Part shown: positions 18,220-26,837 of the stretch, piece after piece | Layout of the letters: each line of letters starts with the position of its first letter | Numbering within the stretch: the stretch's first letter is position 1 | NCBI GenBank assembly: GCA_020627535.1 | Contig: JAHDGU010000002.1 | Span: forward strand, 248,001-312,000 | DNA: 64,000 nucleotides | Direction of reading: 5' to 3' | Source of the DNA: Saprospiraceae bacterium | GTDB taxonomy: Bacteria; Bacteroidota; Bacteroidia; Chitinophagales; Saprospiraceae | Notes under the pieces: generated by a model | Seen by the model: the letters and a program-made list of their open reading frames with translations, nothing else | Told to the model about the DNA's origin: nothing | Databases searched by the model: none | Translations under genes and position numbers: made by a program

Positions 18220-18257
18220 CCAGTGATCGCCAGTTCTTAGTGGAAAGCGACCACTGG
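18220..18257 (-). promoter_or_regulatory. Stem-loop between NmrA-like and GAPDH genes
   Basis: CCAGTGATCGC (18220-18230) and GCGACCACTGG (18247-18257) pair over 11 bases with one mismatch. A second overlapping pair, CACTAAG (18209-18215) with CTTAGTG (18236-18242), could form instead. The element lies in the 89-bp gap between the two co-oriented genes and has no U-run on the minus strand, so it may be a processing or attenuation structure rather than a simple terminator. Confidence 0.4.
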
Positions 18258-18278
18258 ATTTTCTGACTTATTATCTTC

Positions 18279-19154
18279 TTATGAGACACTCCAATTCACT
18301 GATGACACCCAACTATCAAGACTCTGCGGCTCAATTCCCAAGGCCTCATTCGTCCTCTTGTAATCCTGTTCAATAAAGCTGTTGTAGTTCTGTTCTACGT
18401 AGCGATACAAATTGGAAATCTCCCTGGCAGCTATGTCTCCAAATCCAGGGACAAGCTGTTGCTCAAACTCATCAACTGGAACTTCAACAAAAGTCAACTT
18501 CTGTCCGATTTTGGAACCAATAGACTCCGTAATATCATTCCCTTTGATCAAACTACCTACAGGAAAGGTTTGCCCTGCCAGCTCGGGCTTATCCAGTGCG
18601 CTTGCTATGTACTTCCCTAAATCCTCATGACTAATCCAGGACATTGCTTTATCCGCTTTCAAGGGATAAGGGACGATTTTATGTTCGAGAATAACTGGCA
18701 CTGACCAAGGAGCAGCTATATTGTCCAAGTAGATATTCGGCGCAATTGTAATGACATTCAATCCTGAGGCGTCAAAAAGCTCTTTCATTGCAACCTTCAT
18801 ATCCAAAGCCAACAAGCCTGTTTCTTCACTCGCCAAGTAAAATGTTGTATTAAAAACTACTAATTCAACGCCTTCTAGTCTGGCAACGTCAATAAAATTC
18901 TGAGTGTACTTCTTCGCCAAGTCCAGATCAAAGATGAGCGGAAAGGTATACACTGCGGCCTGTGCACCTCGCATTGCGCTTGACAACGCCTCCGTACTAT
19001 CAAGGCCGCCTTCAAATAATTGCAAGCCATCCATAGCTTGAAAATCTGAACTTAAGTTCCTTTTGATACTGGTCACTGCATGACCACGAGCTACTAACTC
19101 ATTCGCTATTTTGCTACCTTGAAATCCAGTAGCTGCTGTCATAAATACTTTCAT
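18279..19154 (-). CDS. NmrA-like NAD(P)-binding oxidoreductase (atypical SDR)
   Basis: A 291-residue atypical short-chain dehydrogenase. The N-terminal TAATGFQGSKIANEL (7-21) is the GxxGxxG-type dinucleotide loop of the NmrA/isoflavone-reductase group, and GHAVTSIKRN follows as the adenosine-binding strand. MSWISHEDLGKYIASALDKPELAGQTF is the usual C-terminal segment of this group. Members include NAD(P)H:quinone oxidoreductases and redox sensors; which one applies cannot be read. It lies 49 bp downstream of the AhpD-like gene and 89 bp upstream of GAPDH on the same strand, and is probably transcribed from the operator-controlled promoter ahead of the AhpD-like gene. Confidence 0.85.
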   Translation of the reverse strand: MKVFMTAATGFQGSKIANELVARGHAVTSIKRNLSSDFQAMDGLQLFEGGLDSTEALSSAMRGAQAAVYTFPLIFDLDLAKKYTQNFIDVARLEGVELVVFNTTFYLASEETGLLALDMKVAMKELFDASGLNVITIAPNIYLDNIAAPWSVPVILEHKIVPYPLKADKAMSWISHEDLGKYIASALDKPELAGQTFPVGSLIKGNDITESIGSKIGQKLTFVEVPVDEFEQQLVPGFGDIAAREISNLYRYVEQNYNSFIEQDYKRTNEALGIEPQSLDSWVSSVNWSVS

Positions 19155-19203
19155 GATATCTTGTTTATTATACTTTGGTTAATATGATTCAAATGATGCT
19201 ATG

Positions 19204-19746
19204 TCAAACTATGTCAAGTCCGGGCGCCGCAGGAAAGTCAATAGGCACCTGTGTAGCACTGTGTAGATAATTGGCCATAGTTTTCTCGCCTACCAGAATG
19301 ACTGTATCTACCAAGCTCCCATTCGTATAGCCTTGAGCAAAAAAATTATCCAGAACATCGGCAGATGCATTTCCCCTATTTTCTGCAAGGCTCTTCGCAA
19401 GCCTCGCTAGTGCATCTAGCTTTGGATTATCAGATGATCTGCCCAGTCTAAATTCAACTGTTTGCTTTTCTGTAAAACCATTAGCTTTCCCGATCACAGT
19501 GTGTGCTGCAATACAGTACTCACACTGATTTACTTGACTTACCGCAAGAAAGATGACTTCTTTTTCCTTTGAGCTTAATGACGTCTTGAGATTGCCAACT
19601 GAGAGCACATTGGATAGTCCGTTTTCGCTATGTGCGAAGGTTGCGTACAGGTTTGGCACAAAGCCCAATTTCTTCTCTAAATTTTCGAGGATTACTCTGT
19701 TGCTTGTACTGACAGAATCCAGAGTCGGAACACTTATCTTTTTCAT
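19204..19746 (-). CDS. Carboxymuconolactone decarboxylase/AhpD-like protein
   Basis: A 180-residue helical protein of the CMD/AhpD family. The redox motif is CEYCIAAHTVIGK with Cys75, Cys78 and His82, the CxxC-x3-H arrangement of AhpD and of uncharacterised peroxidase-related proteins. These often act as thiol-dependent peroxidases or disulfide partners. A TTGTAA-N6-TTACAt palindrome lies 43 bp upstream of the start, so it is probably the first gene of a TetR-controlled unit running through NmrA-like, GAPDH, OsmC and PPOX genes. Confidence 0.9.
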   Translation of the reverse strand: MKKISVPTLDSVSTSNRVILENLEKKLGFVPNLYATFAHSENGLSNVLSVGNLKTSLSSKEKEVIFLAVSQVNQCEYCIAAHTVIGKANGFTEKQTVEFRLGRSSDNPKLDALARLAKSLAENRGNASADVLDNFFAQGYTNGSLVDTVILVGEKTMANYLHSATQVPIDFPAAPGLDIV

Positions 19747-19788
19747 GATTATGATTTTTTGTATCTATTGAGTTGCTATACAATTATT

Positions 19789-19806
19789 TTGTAATGTTCG
19801 TTACAT
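19789..19806. promoter_or_regulatory. TetR-type operator copy upstream of AhpD-like gene
   Basis: TTGTAATGTTCGTTACAT matches TTGTAA-N6-TTACAA except for the last base. It lies 43 bp before the AhpD-like start and 14 bp after the hydrolase stop. It shares arm and spacer lengths with the palindromes ahead of the hydrolase and tetR genes. Confidence 0.65.
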
Positions 19807-19819
19807 TATTGATTAAAAA

Positions 19820-20797
19820 TTACCCCTTATTCAAGAAGCTTCTTATTATCTTCACTGCCTCACGGGGAAATTCTTCCAGCATGAAATGTCCCGCATCAAA
19901 GAAATGTATTTCTACTTCCTCCAGATCATTGCGATAGGCCTCGCCACCTGCCTTCGCGAAGTACTTGTCATTCTCACCCCACAGAATCAGAGTCCTTGGT
20001 TGGTGTGATCTCAAATAGGACTGCCACTCTAAATATTGATGGAAATTTGTTCCATAGTTATCAAACAATATCGACTGTATCTTTCTCACATTGGTTCTGT
20101 CCAAAAACGCAATATCCGTAAGATAACTCACAGCATCTATAGTACTCGCATCTCTAGAGCCCGCAGTATACTGCATCTTCACACCCTCTGCTGACATCAA
20201 GTATGCCTTGAATTCTTCCAGTTCTTTGAATTGCTGGTTTTGCACGTATGCTCCAATCTTTTGTGACCACTCCCCTAGCCCTTGCATGTAGGTATTGGCA
20301 TTTTGTATGATTAGTCCCTGAATACGATTGGGATTTCTTACGGCAATTCGCATCCCTACTGGGCCTCCATAGTCATGCATCATTAGATAAAATTTCTCTA
20401 TCCCGAGCTCGTCTGCAAATTTTTCTATGACAATGGATATGTTCTCGAACGTGTAATCAAAATCATCCGTATTCGGCACACTACTAAATCCAAATCCTGG
20501 ATAGTCTGGTGCGATGACATGGTACTGATCCGACAATCCGTCTATGATATCTCTGAACATGTGAGAAGATGATGGAAACCCATGTAACATCAGTATGGTC
20601 TCTGCTGCAGGATCGCCTGCTTCTCTGTAAAAGATTGATACATCATTTACGTCTACCTGCTTGTTTGCGACCTCATAGGCCTCAGACCTCGCTTGGATCT
20701 CTATTGGCGTCCTAGCGTCTATTGCATTATTCGTAGTCTGCGCTATGAGTAACTGCGCCATGGCCACTAACTGAATCATAATCATGAATGCCCTCAT
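19820..20797 (-). CDS. Secreted alpha/beta hydrolase (epoxide hydrolase/haloalkane dehalogenase-like)
   Basis: A 325-residue alpha/beta-hydrolase with a signal peptide (MRAFMIMIQLVAMAQLLIAQ), so it acts outside the cytoplasm. The oxyanion segment is LHGFPSSSHMF (71-81). The nucleophile elbow HDYGGPVG carries Asp142 in place of Ser, as in epoxide hydrolases and haloalkane dehalogenases. The general acid/base region WGENDKYF and the catalytic histidine in DAGHFMLEEFP (His304) follow. This Asp-nucleophile type hydrolyses epoxides or carbon-halogen bonds. A 30-bp perfect-arm palindrome lies 28 bp upstream, and the TetR gene is next, so it is a likely direct target induced by its substrate. Confidence 0.87.
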   Translation of the reverse strand: MRAFMIMIQLVAMAQLLIAQTTNNAIDARTPIEIQARSEAYEVANKQVDVNDVSIFYREAGDPAAETILMLHGFPSSSHMFRDIIDGLSDQYHVIAPDYPGFGFSSVPNTDDFDYTFENISIVIEKFADELGIEKFYLMMHDYGGPVGMRIAVRNPNRIQGLIIQNANTYMQGLGEWSQKIGAYVQNQQFKELEEFKAYLMSAEGVKMQYTAGSRDASTIDAVSYLTDIAFLDRTNVRKIQSILFDNYGTNFHQYLEWQSYLRSHQPRTLILWGENDKYFAKAGGEAYRNDLEEVEIHFFDAGHFMLEEFPREAVKIIRSFLNKG

Positions 20798-20824
20798 TGT
20801 TTCTCGTTTTCCTATTTATCTATT

Positions 20825-20854
20825 CCATTATTGTAACATTTGTTACAATAATGG
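20825..20854. promoter_or_regulatory. 30-bp palindromic TetR operator upstream of hydrolase
   Basis: CCATTATTGTAACA (20825-20838) and TGTTACAATAATGG (20841-20854) are exact inverted copies around TT. The core fits TTGTAA-N6-TTACAA. It fills much of the 72-bp gap between the tetR gene and the alpha/beta-hydrolase gene, both leftward, and is the longest uninterrupted palindrome I found in the window. Confidence 0.82.
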
Positions 20855-20869
20855 TCAAAAAATATATTA

Positions 20870-21451
20870 CTACAATACTGCTAAGTTCATTTTAAGCAGT
20901 TCTTTCATTTCTGATCGACTTATGTTCATCCTCTGCGTGACGTTGAGTCCGTTCCACAAATTCATCAGATACAATGCTATGATCTTCGGAGACTTATCTG
21001 AGCTAAGTTTTCCTTCTTGCTGAGCTCGTCGTAAGGCCTTTTCAAAACCATTTTGCAATTTCTTCAACAGATCTGACGACATAACTTGCGTCTCAATATC
21101 TAAATTCGCAAATTCAACGGTTGAATTCCCAAGGTAACAACCATTACTGATCTCATTTGCATCACGAAAATGAACTTGAGCAAAGAAGTCCTTCAAAAAC
21201 TTGATGGCACAAGCACTTTGATCCAGTTCTGCATGAAAGCTTCTGATTGAAACTTCTAGAAAACGTGCAAGAGATTTCTGAAAAAGCTCCTTTTTGCCTC
21301 CTGGAAAGGCATTATACAAGCTCCCTTGCCCAACTCCTAATCCTGCAAACAATTCTTTTGCCGAAGTTGCTGTGTATCCTTTCTTCCAAAATACTTTGAT
21401 CGCTTTGTCCAGCAACTCCTCTTCTGTGTAATATTTCGGTCTTCCCGCCAC
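20870..21451 (-). CDS. TetR/AcrR-family transcriptional regulator
   Basis: About 193 residues from a GTG at 21451 (VAGRPKYYTEEELLDKA), the usual N-terminus for this subgroup; a TTG at 21472 would add seven residues. The HTH is AIKVFWKKGYTATSAKELFAGLGVGQGSLYNAFPGGKKELF. The rest is a helical ligand-binding domain with C-terminal NMSRSEMKELLKMNL. TetR proteins repress neighbouring genes until a small molecule binds. Palindromes TTGTAA-N6-TTACAA occur just upstream of this gene, upstream of the hydrolase and upstream of the AhpD-like gene, so it probably represses itself and the whole leftward block. The inducer may be a substrate of the hydrolase or a reactive electrophile. Confidence 0.9.
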   Translation of the reverse strand: MAGRPKYYTEEELLDKAIKVFWKKGYTATSAKELFAGLGVGQGSLYNAFPGGKKELFQKSLARFLEVSIRSFHAELDQSACAIKFLKDFFAQVHFRDANEISNGCYLGNSTVEFANLDIETQVMSSDLLKKLQNGFEKALRRAQQEGKLSSDKSPKIIALYLMNLWNGLNVTQRMNISRSEMKELLKMNLAVL

Positions 21452-21455
21452 TATT

Positions 21456-21500
21456 TTGTAATGATGATTCAAATATATAGCATTGTAATGATCATTACAA
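21456..21500. promoter_or_regulatory. Two TetR operator copies upstream of tetR
   Basis: TTGTAATGATCATTACAA (21483-21500) is a perfect 18-bp palindrome. TTGTAATGATGATTCAAA (21456-21473), nine bases away, is a poorer copy. Both lie directly upstream of the GTG start of the regulator. The position fits autorepression by blocking the tetR promoter. The poorer copy would be inside the gene if the TTG at 21472 were used, which favours the GTG start. Confidence 0.75.
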
Positions 21501-21879
21501 ATTTAAGCGTCAATTTAAATACATTTATTTTTATATAATGTATAATACATTGATTGTGTCAATATTATAACTTTATCCCTCAAGAGGTAACTAGTTACAA
21601 CACTCGAAAACGTCTGAACATCAGATGATTGCTAGTAATATCTGAGCATACATTTGGGCTATCACTTTGTTCGGCTTAGGGTCCTCATGGAATTTTGCTG
21701 ACAAGTAGACATCAAGACGAGCGCGACATACCAGGTTGGCACAATACACTTTAATAGAGCACTCACGTCTATTGCTTTGTCAGCTCGGGTACATCAGTTA
21801 CCAACTGGCCAGAGTGAGCCACCGGATAAGTAACCAGAATAGGTGAAAAAATCTTTGGGACCTGATCGAAAAATCAACG
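21501..21879. other. Intergenic region without recognised gene
   Basis: The first 60 bases are very AT-rich and probably contain the tetR promoter. GTAACTAGTTAC at 21587-21598 is a perfect 12-base palindrome with the same half-site letters as the TetR operators but a shorter spacer. The remaining 280 bases hold no credible open frame, RNA gene or repeat that I can support. The region separates the AT-rich redox block from the T9SS cargo gene whose 3' end is at 21880. Confidence 0.5.
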
Positions 21880-23013
21880 CTAGGGCCGTATAATCACAAG
21901 ACGCTTGGTCTTGTAGGGCTTGCCACGATCGTCAAGGATGCTGTAGAAATAGCTTCCTCTGCGCAGACCTGCAACATTGATGTCAATCTCTCTCCCACGC
22001 TTGAAGTAGTGCTGACGCTTGTATGCATCTTGACCGAGTAGATTGAAAATCCTGACCGTATACTCACCTTCTGGGAGATTGGTCGCTGATAGAGATATCT
22101 TGTCGATAGCCGGATTGGGATAAGCCACAAAGTCCGGCTTAGCACCACTCAAATTACTCGTAGATGTGATGATTCCTTCAAACTTGTAAGAGACTTGGGT
22201 CGGAGTTCCATCACCATCCATCAATAGACTTGCGACTGGTACATTGACACCCTCTGCGTAGAAATTGTGAATCTGAACAGTATCCAAGCCAAGGAGACCT
22301 GGCAGTAGCTCAGTGAGCAAAGCTGTTGCATCTACCCAAGGGAGAATACTGATCTTAATCTCAACGCGCGTATCTCTTATTTCAAATCGATTTTCTCTGA
22401 GCACTTCATACTCGGCACCAGGTATCATCATAGTACCCCAAGCATCGATCTCACTATCACTCTCTATATCTACTCTGATACGGATAGAGTCAAATACAAC
22501 GGCGTCCGGAATCTGCGCTATCAGCGAATCTGGCAAATCTTCTCTTGCCGCAGGCACTAGAAGACTCGTCTCATACATCTCCGAATCCTCATAGCTCGCA
22601 GGCGTGTTGAGTATCACATATGGCTCTGTATACTTGGCTGCCACTGTCAGAAATTCAGTCTGGGCGTTTCCGCCAAAAAAACCAAGATCACTCAAGTACT
22701 GCCCATCCTTGGCAAAATAATTTTCAAAATTGCCACCTGCACGGACCACAAGATCAGCAGTGGGAAATGCCTCTGCATTGTCCCCTTCACTCGCGTCTAG
22801 CACCAAACGCTCATTGAGCAAACCAGATGACAAGCTCGAGTAATCCCATGTCTGGTCAGGACCAGCCGCCGTCGGTGCGATATCTCCCACAGAGAAATCA
22901 CTCAGCGTCTTGAGGGTATCACCTGCCACAGGAAAGCTCGCACTAGTGATAGTCACCTGAGCGAAAGATGCCACAGCAACAAGAGCAAAAAACAGAGTAA
23001 AACTGTACCTCAT
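21880..23013 (-). CDS. Secreted protein with type A T9SS sorting domain
   Basis: A 377-residue secreted protein. A signal peptide (MRYSFTLFFALVAVASFAQ) is followed by about 270 residues of beta-rich sequence that I do not recognise. The last 85 residues are a Por-type T9SS sorting domain: VAYPNPAIDKISLS, GEYTVRIFNLLGQD, VAGLRRGSYFYSILDDRG and KRLVIIRP. It should cross the inner membrane by Sec and the outer membrane by T9SS, ending on the surface or outside. Function of the mature part is unknown. It is 49 bp downstream of the ABC exporter gene on the same strand but probably functionally separate. Confidence 0.88.
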   Translation of the reverse strand: MRYSFTLFFALVAVASFAQVTITSASFPVAGDTLKTLSDFSVGDIAPTAAGPDQTWDYSSLSSGLLNERLVLDASEGDNAEAFPTADLVVRAGGNFENYFAKDGQYLSDLGFFGGNAQTEFLTVAAKYTEPYVILNTPASYEDSEMYETSLLVPAAREDLPDSLIAQIPDAVVFDSIRIRVDIESDSEIDAWGTMMIPGAEYEVLRENRFEIRDTRVEIKISILPWVDATALLTELLPGLLGLDTVQIHNFYAEGVNVPVASLLMDGDGTPTQVSYKFEGIITSTSNLSGAKPDFVAYPNPAIDKISLSATNLPEGEYTVRIFNLLGQDAYKRQHYFKRGREIDINVAGLRRGSYFYSILDDRGKPYKTKRLVIIRP

Positions 23014-23061
23014 AGGTATTCTTATACAGTATAAAGCTAATGCATAAAGTGCACTACCTGT

Positions 23062-24882
23062 TTATGTAGACGCAGAAAAGGCTTGGAAGTCGACATATTG
23101 ACGGTACTTTCCGTCCAACTTTAACAATTGGTCATGCGTACCTCGCTCAATCAACTTCCCATCTTCCAGGATCAATATCTCATCCGCTTTGTAGATAGTA
23201 CTGAGTCTGTGAGCGATGACAAGGGTCGTTCGGCCTTTCATCACGGACTCCAAAGCATCTTGTACCAGTTGTTCGGACTCGCTATCGAGAGCGGAGGTTG
23301 CTTCATCAAGGATGAGGATCCGTGGATTCTTGAGGATGGCTCTCGCGATACTGATGCGCTGTCTCTGTCCGCCGCTTAGCTTGGTACCGCGATCACCGAT
23401 GATGGTATTGAATCCTCGAGGGCTTGCTAGGATAAAGTCCAGAGCGTTAGCCGCTTTTGCTGCTGCCACTAGCTCCTCTTCTGTATAGTCCTCTCCGAGA
23501 GTGATGTTGTTCTTGATGGTATCATTGAAGAGGACAGGATCTTGCGACACGATACCGAGTAGGGCTCGCAGTGACTTGAGATCATAGGAGCGAATATCAT
23601 GGCCATCTATGCTGATGACACCGCTGTCAATATCATAAAATCGTGGCAGCAGATCCGCGATGGTACTCTTTCCTGCGCCACTACTCCCTACCAGGGCGAG
23701 ACTTTTGCCGGAAGGCAGATCAAAACTAATGTCTTGAAGGACCCAAGGAAGATCCTCAGCATATCTGAAGTAGACTTGATCGAATTTGATCCCATCCTTC
23801 ACATTGCTTATGAGCTGATCTCCTGAAGCTTTCTCTGCCTTTTGGCCTAAGATCTCGTCAATCCGATTGAGACCACCCATACCCTTCTGGATGTTGTAGT
23901 AGGCAGAAGAAAAGTTCTTGGCAGGATCAATGACAAAGTAAAATGCCATGATAAACGTCATAAAGGTCGAGGCATCAAGACTCGTGCTGAAGACCAGCCT
24001 CCCGCCAAACCATATGAGTACTGCCACCACTGCTATGCCCAAGACTTCCGTCAAAGGACTTGACAGATCACGTCTCCAGAGGATACGATTGAGCAAGCGA
24101 CGATAATTGTCATTGAGCTCATTAAATCTCCCTGAGACAAATGACTCTGCCGTGTAGCCCTTCACAACTCTCATACCACTGATGGTCTCATCGGTGGTAC
24201 TGACCAGCTCTCCCAATTGGTTTTGCGCCTTGAGTGATTTTTTCTTGAGGGTACGGGAGATGCCACCAATCAAAAAGCTAATGACAAACATGAGTCCAAA
24301 CACGAAGATGCAGAGCTTGGGACTCACAAAAAGCATGTAGATCAGTGCCCCGATCAGGATAAATGGCTCTCTGAAAGTATAGATCATCATAGCGATCATA
24401 CTGTTCTCTACAAGCTGTACATCATTGGTGATTCTAGAGAGGAGATCACCTTTGCGCTCGTCGCTATAGTAGCTCATGGGCAAGGCGAGCATCTTATCGT
24501 AGATTTTTCGTCGTAGATCTCTCACCATACCATTGCGCACTGGAGCCAAGAAGAAGTGCCCCAAGTACCGAAAGAGATTCTTGCAGAGAAACATCAGTAC
24601 CAGAAACAAGCATACCATAAAGAGTGCTCGCTCTTGTGTCATGCCCTCGATCTGTCGAGAAAAGAAATACTGTAAATGCTCGCTAACATTGCCCATCTTG
24701 AGCGACTCTGTCGGAGCAGCAATGTCTTGATCTTGAGGATAAAAGAGCAAATCCAAAACTGGCTTGAGCAGTGGAATACTGACCACAGTAAACACCGCCA
24801 TCAGAATCTGGGCCACGATGCTCAGAAACAGCCATTTGCGGTATTTCTTGACAAGCTTAAGCAGCTTGAAGTAGCTCTTCAT
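23062..24882 (-). CDS. MsbA-like ABC exporter (fused permease and ATPase)
   Basis: A 606-residue half-transporter that would work as a homodimer in the inner membrane. Residues 1-340 hold six hydrophobic helices of a type I exporter with the coupling segment DERKGDLLSRITNDV. The ATPase has Walker A GSSGAGKS (399-406), Q-loop Gln447, signature LSGGQ (502-506), Walker B ILILDE (522-527) and an AHR H-loop. The length and ERKGDLLSR segment resemble lipid A flippase MsbA, but drug or lipid exporters share the same features. It lies 42 bp after accC with a hairpin between, so it may be read through from the fatty-acid operon; that would suit a lipid exporter. Confidence 0.92.
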   Translation of the reverse strand: MKSYFKLLKLVKKYRKWLFLSIVAQILMAVFTVVSIPLLKPVLDLLFYPQDQDIAAPTESLKMGNVSEHLQYFFSRQIEGMTQERALFMVCLFLVLMFLCKNLFRYLGHFFLAPVRNGMVRDLRRKIYDKMLALPMSYYSDERKGDLLSRITNDVQLVENSMIAMMIYTFREPFILIGALIYMLFVSPKLCIFVFGLMFVISFLIGGISRTLKKKSLKAQNQLGELVSTTDETISGMRVVKGYTAESFVSGRFNELNDNYRRLLNRILWRRDLSSPLTEVLGIAVVAVLIWFGGRLVFSTSLDASTFMTFIMAFYFVIDPAKNFSSAYYNIQKGMGGLNRIDEILGQKAEKASGDQLISNVKDGIKFDQVYFRYAEDLPWVLQDISFDLPSGKSLALVGSSGAGKSTIADLLPRFYDIDSGVISIDGHDIRSYDLKSLRALLGIVSQDPVLFNDTIKNNITLGEDYTEEELVAAAKAANALDFILASPRGFNTIIGDRGTKLSGGQRQRISIARAILKNPRILILDEATSALDSESEQLVQDALESVMKGRTTLVIAHRLSTIYKADEILILEDGKLIERGTHDQLLKLDGKYRQYVDFQAFSAST

Positions 24883-24900
24883 CTAGCTAGTGGTTTGTAG

Positions 24901-24923
24901 CTCTACAGCCGTCGGCTGTGGAG
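24901..24923 (-). other. Hairpin between accC and the ABC exporter gene
   Basis: CTCTACAGCC (24901-24910) and GGCTGTGGAG (24914-24923) pair over ten bases with one wobble and a three-base loop, immediately after the accC stop. There is no T-run after it on the minus strand. It may stabilise or process the operon RNA or weakly terminate before the exporter gene. Confidence 0.45.
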
Positions 24924-24924
24924 A

Positions 24925-26283
24925 CTAGTCCTCGTATTCCTTGACTTGCTCAAAGTCAAAATCATTCAAGAAGCCCGTATGGACATGGCCATTGACGAAG
25001 TCTTCTTGATTCATGATACACTTGTGGAATGGCACCGTCGTATGGATACCCTCGACGATAAACTCATCGAGTGCTCGCTTCATCTTTGTGATACATTCTG
25101 TCCGCGTCTGTGCCTTGCAGATGAGCTTGGCGATCATCGAGTCATAATACGGCGGTACTGAATAGCCAGCATAAACATGCGTATCTACTCTCACACCATG
25201 TCCCTTAGGACTGTGAAAAGAATGGATCTTACCTGGGGAAGGACGGAATCCATGACGCGCATCTTCAGCATTGATCCTGACCTCGATGGCGTGTAACTGC
25301 GGGTAGTAGTTCTTGCCTGAGATCTTGACACCCGCAGCGACTTTGATCTGTTCCTTGATGAGATCGTGATCGATGACCTCTTCTGTGACGGGATGCTCTA
25401 CTTGGATTCTGGTATTCATCTCCATGAAGTAGAAGTCTCTGTGCTTATCCACGAGAAACTCTACGGTGCCTACGCCTTCGTAGTTGATTGCCTTGGCTGC
25501 AGCGCATGCTGCTTCCCCCATTTTCTCTCTGAGCTCATCTGTCATGAAAGGACTTGGGCTCTCCTCGAGCAGCTTCTGGTGTCGTCTCTGAAGACTGCAG
25601 TCTCTTTCACTCATGTGAGCGACATTGCCATATTGATCCCCTACGACTTGAAACTCGATGTGGCGAGGCTCCTCTACAAATTTTTCAATGTAGACGACGT
25701 CATTGCCGAATGAAGCTTTTGCCTCAGACCTCGCCATATTCCATTGATTTTCAAACTCTTCTTCTTTCCAGACGATTCGCATTCCTTTTCCACCACCACC
25801 TGCGGTGGCTTTGATAATGATGGGGAACTTGATCTCACGAGCAATCTTCAGTCCGTCTTCTACACTCTCTACAAGTCCATCAGATCCAGGGACAACAGGA
25901 ACCCCGGCAGCGATCATGGTCTCCTTAGCCGTGATTTTGTCTCCCATCTTTTGGATCATCTCAGCAGTGGGCCCGATAAATTTCACCCCATAACTGGTAC
26001 AGACGTCAGCAAAGTCCGCATTTTCGGAGAGGAAGCCGTAACCAGGATGCACTGCATCGGCATTGGTGATCTCCACAGCGGCCATGATCTTGGAGATATC
26101 AAGATAAGACTGTGCCGAGCTCGGTGGGCCGATGCATACAGCCTCATCCGCAAATCTCACATGAAGGCTATCAGCATCTGCCGTAGAGTATACGGCTACT
26201 GTAGCTATTCCCATCTCTTTGCATGTGCGGATGACCCGCAGAGCGATCTCGCCTCGATTGGCAATCAGGACTTTCTTAAACAT
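24925..26283 (-). CDS. accC: Acetyl-CoA carboxylase biotin carboxylase subunit
   Basis: A 452-residue ATP-grasp enzyme that carboxylates the biotin on BCCP, the first half of malonyl-CoA synthesis. Family motifs run along the whole length: [21 protein letters not shown] at the N-terminus, the glycine-rich ATP loop [50 protein letters not shown] and AVEVRIN-type [11 protein letters not shown]. Length is normal. It follows accB by 35 bp in the order fabH-efp-accB-accC, which couples fatty-acid initiation genes in one transcript. Confidence 0.97.
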   Translation of the reverse strand: MFKKVLIANRGEIALRVIRTCKEMGIATVAVYSTADADSLHVRFADEAVCIGPPSSAQSYLDISKIMAAVEITNADAVHPGYGFLSENADFADVCTSYGVKFIGPTAEMIQKMGDKITAKETMIAAGVPVVPGSDGLVESVEDGLKIAREIKFPIIIKATAGGGGKGMRIVWKEEEFENQWNMARSEAKASFGNDVVYIEKFVEEPRHIEFQVVGDQYGNVAHMSERDCSLQRRHQKLLEESPSPFMTDELREKMGEAACAAAKAINYEGVGTVEFLVDKHRDFYFMEMNTRIQVEHPVTEEVIDHDLIKEQIKVAAGVKISGKNYYPQLHAIEVRINAEDARHGFRPSPGKIHSFHSPKGHGVRVDTHVYAGYSVPPYYDSMIAKLICKAQTRTECITKMKRALDEFIVEGIHTTVPFHKCIMNQEDFVNGHVHTGFLNDFDFEQVKEYED

Positions 26284-26318
26284 AATCGTATTGGCTTCTG
26301 AAGAAAAGGAAATCAGAT

Positions 26319-26813
26319 CTATCCTGCTGGATCGACCAAAAAGAGCACTTGATCATACTCCACAGGACTTGCATCCTCAAGGAGCACCTTGACCACAGTA
26401 CCGCTGACCTCTGATTCGATCTCATTGAAAAGCTTCATAGCCTCTACGATACAGACCACTTGTCCTTGAGAAATCGTGTCTCCGACCTTGACAAAAGCTG
26501 GTTTGTCCGGTGAGGATGAGCGGTAAAATGTACCGACGATAGGGCTCTTCACCTCGATGAGATTGCTCTCCGAAGTCTCTGGAGTGGCACTTGGTGCTGC
26601 AGCTGGAGCTGGCTCCACGGCAGGAACCTCAGGCGCGATTGAAGGTGCTGCAAGGCTTGGTGCAGCCGTCGTCACTAGAGCCGTCTCACCACCAGAGCGC
26701 TGGAAATGCTTGGTCCGGATATTGAGCTCAATATCCTTAGTTTTCATCTTGAATTCACTCAAGTCAGCCTTGGTAATCATCCTGATGAGTGATTGTAAGT
26801 CTTTGAGATCCAT
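26319..26813 (-). CDS. accB: Biotin carboxyl carrier protein of acetyl-CoA carboxylase
   Basis: A 164-residue BCCP. The N-terminal 40 residues help dimerise, residues 45-85 are an Ala/Pro-rich flexible linker, and the C-terminal 80 residues are the biotinyl domain with [12 protein letters not shown], where Lys127 is the biotin attachment site. It carries carboxybiotin between AccC and the carboxyltransferase. It lies 24 bp after efp and 35 bp before accC, a widespread arrangement in Bacteroidota. Confidence 0.97.
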   Translation of the reverse strand: MDLKDLQSLIRMITKADLSEFKMKTKDIELNIRTKHFQRSGGETALVTTAAPSLAAPSIAPEVPAVEPAPAAAPSATPETSESNLIEVKSPIVGTFYRSSSPDKPAFVKVGDTISQGQVVCIVEAMKLFNEIESEVSGTVVKVLLEDASPVEYDQVLFLVDPAG

Positions 26814-26837
26814 ATGATTGGATTGAGGTTGGTAGAT

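Noticed and set aside
25744-26301. Plus-strand open frame of about 185 codons
   Set aside because: Antisense shadow of accC, whose motifs are complete.
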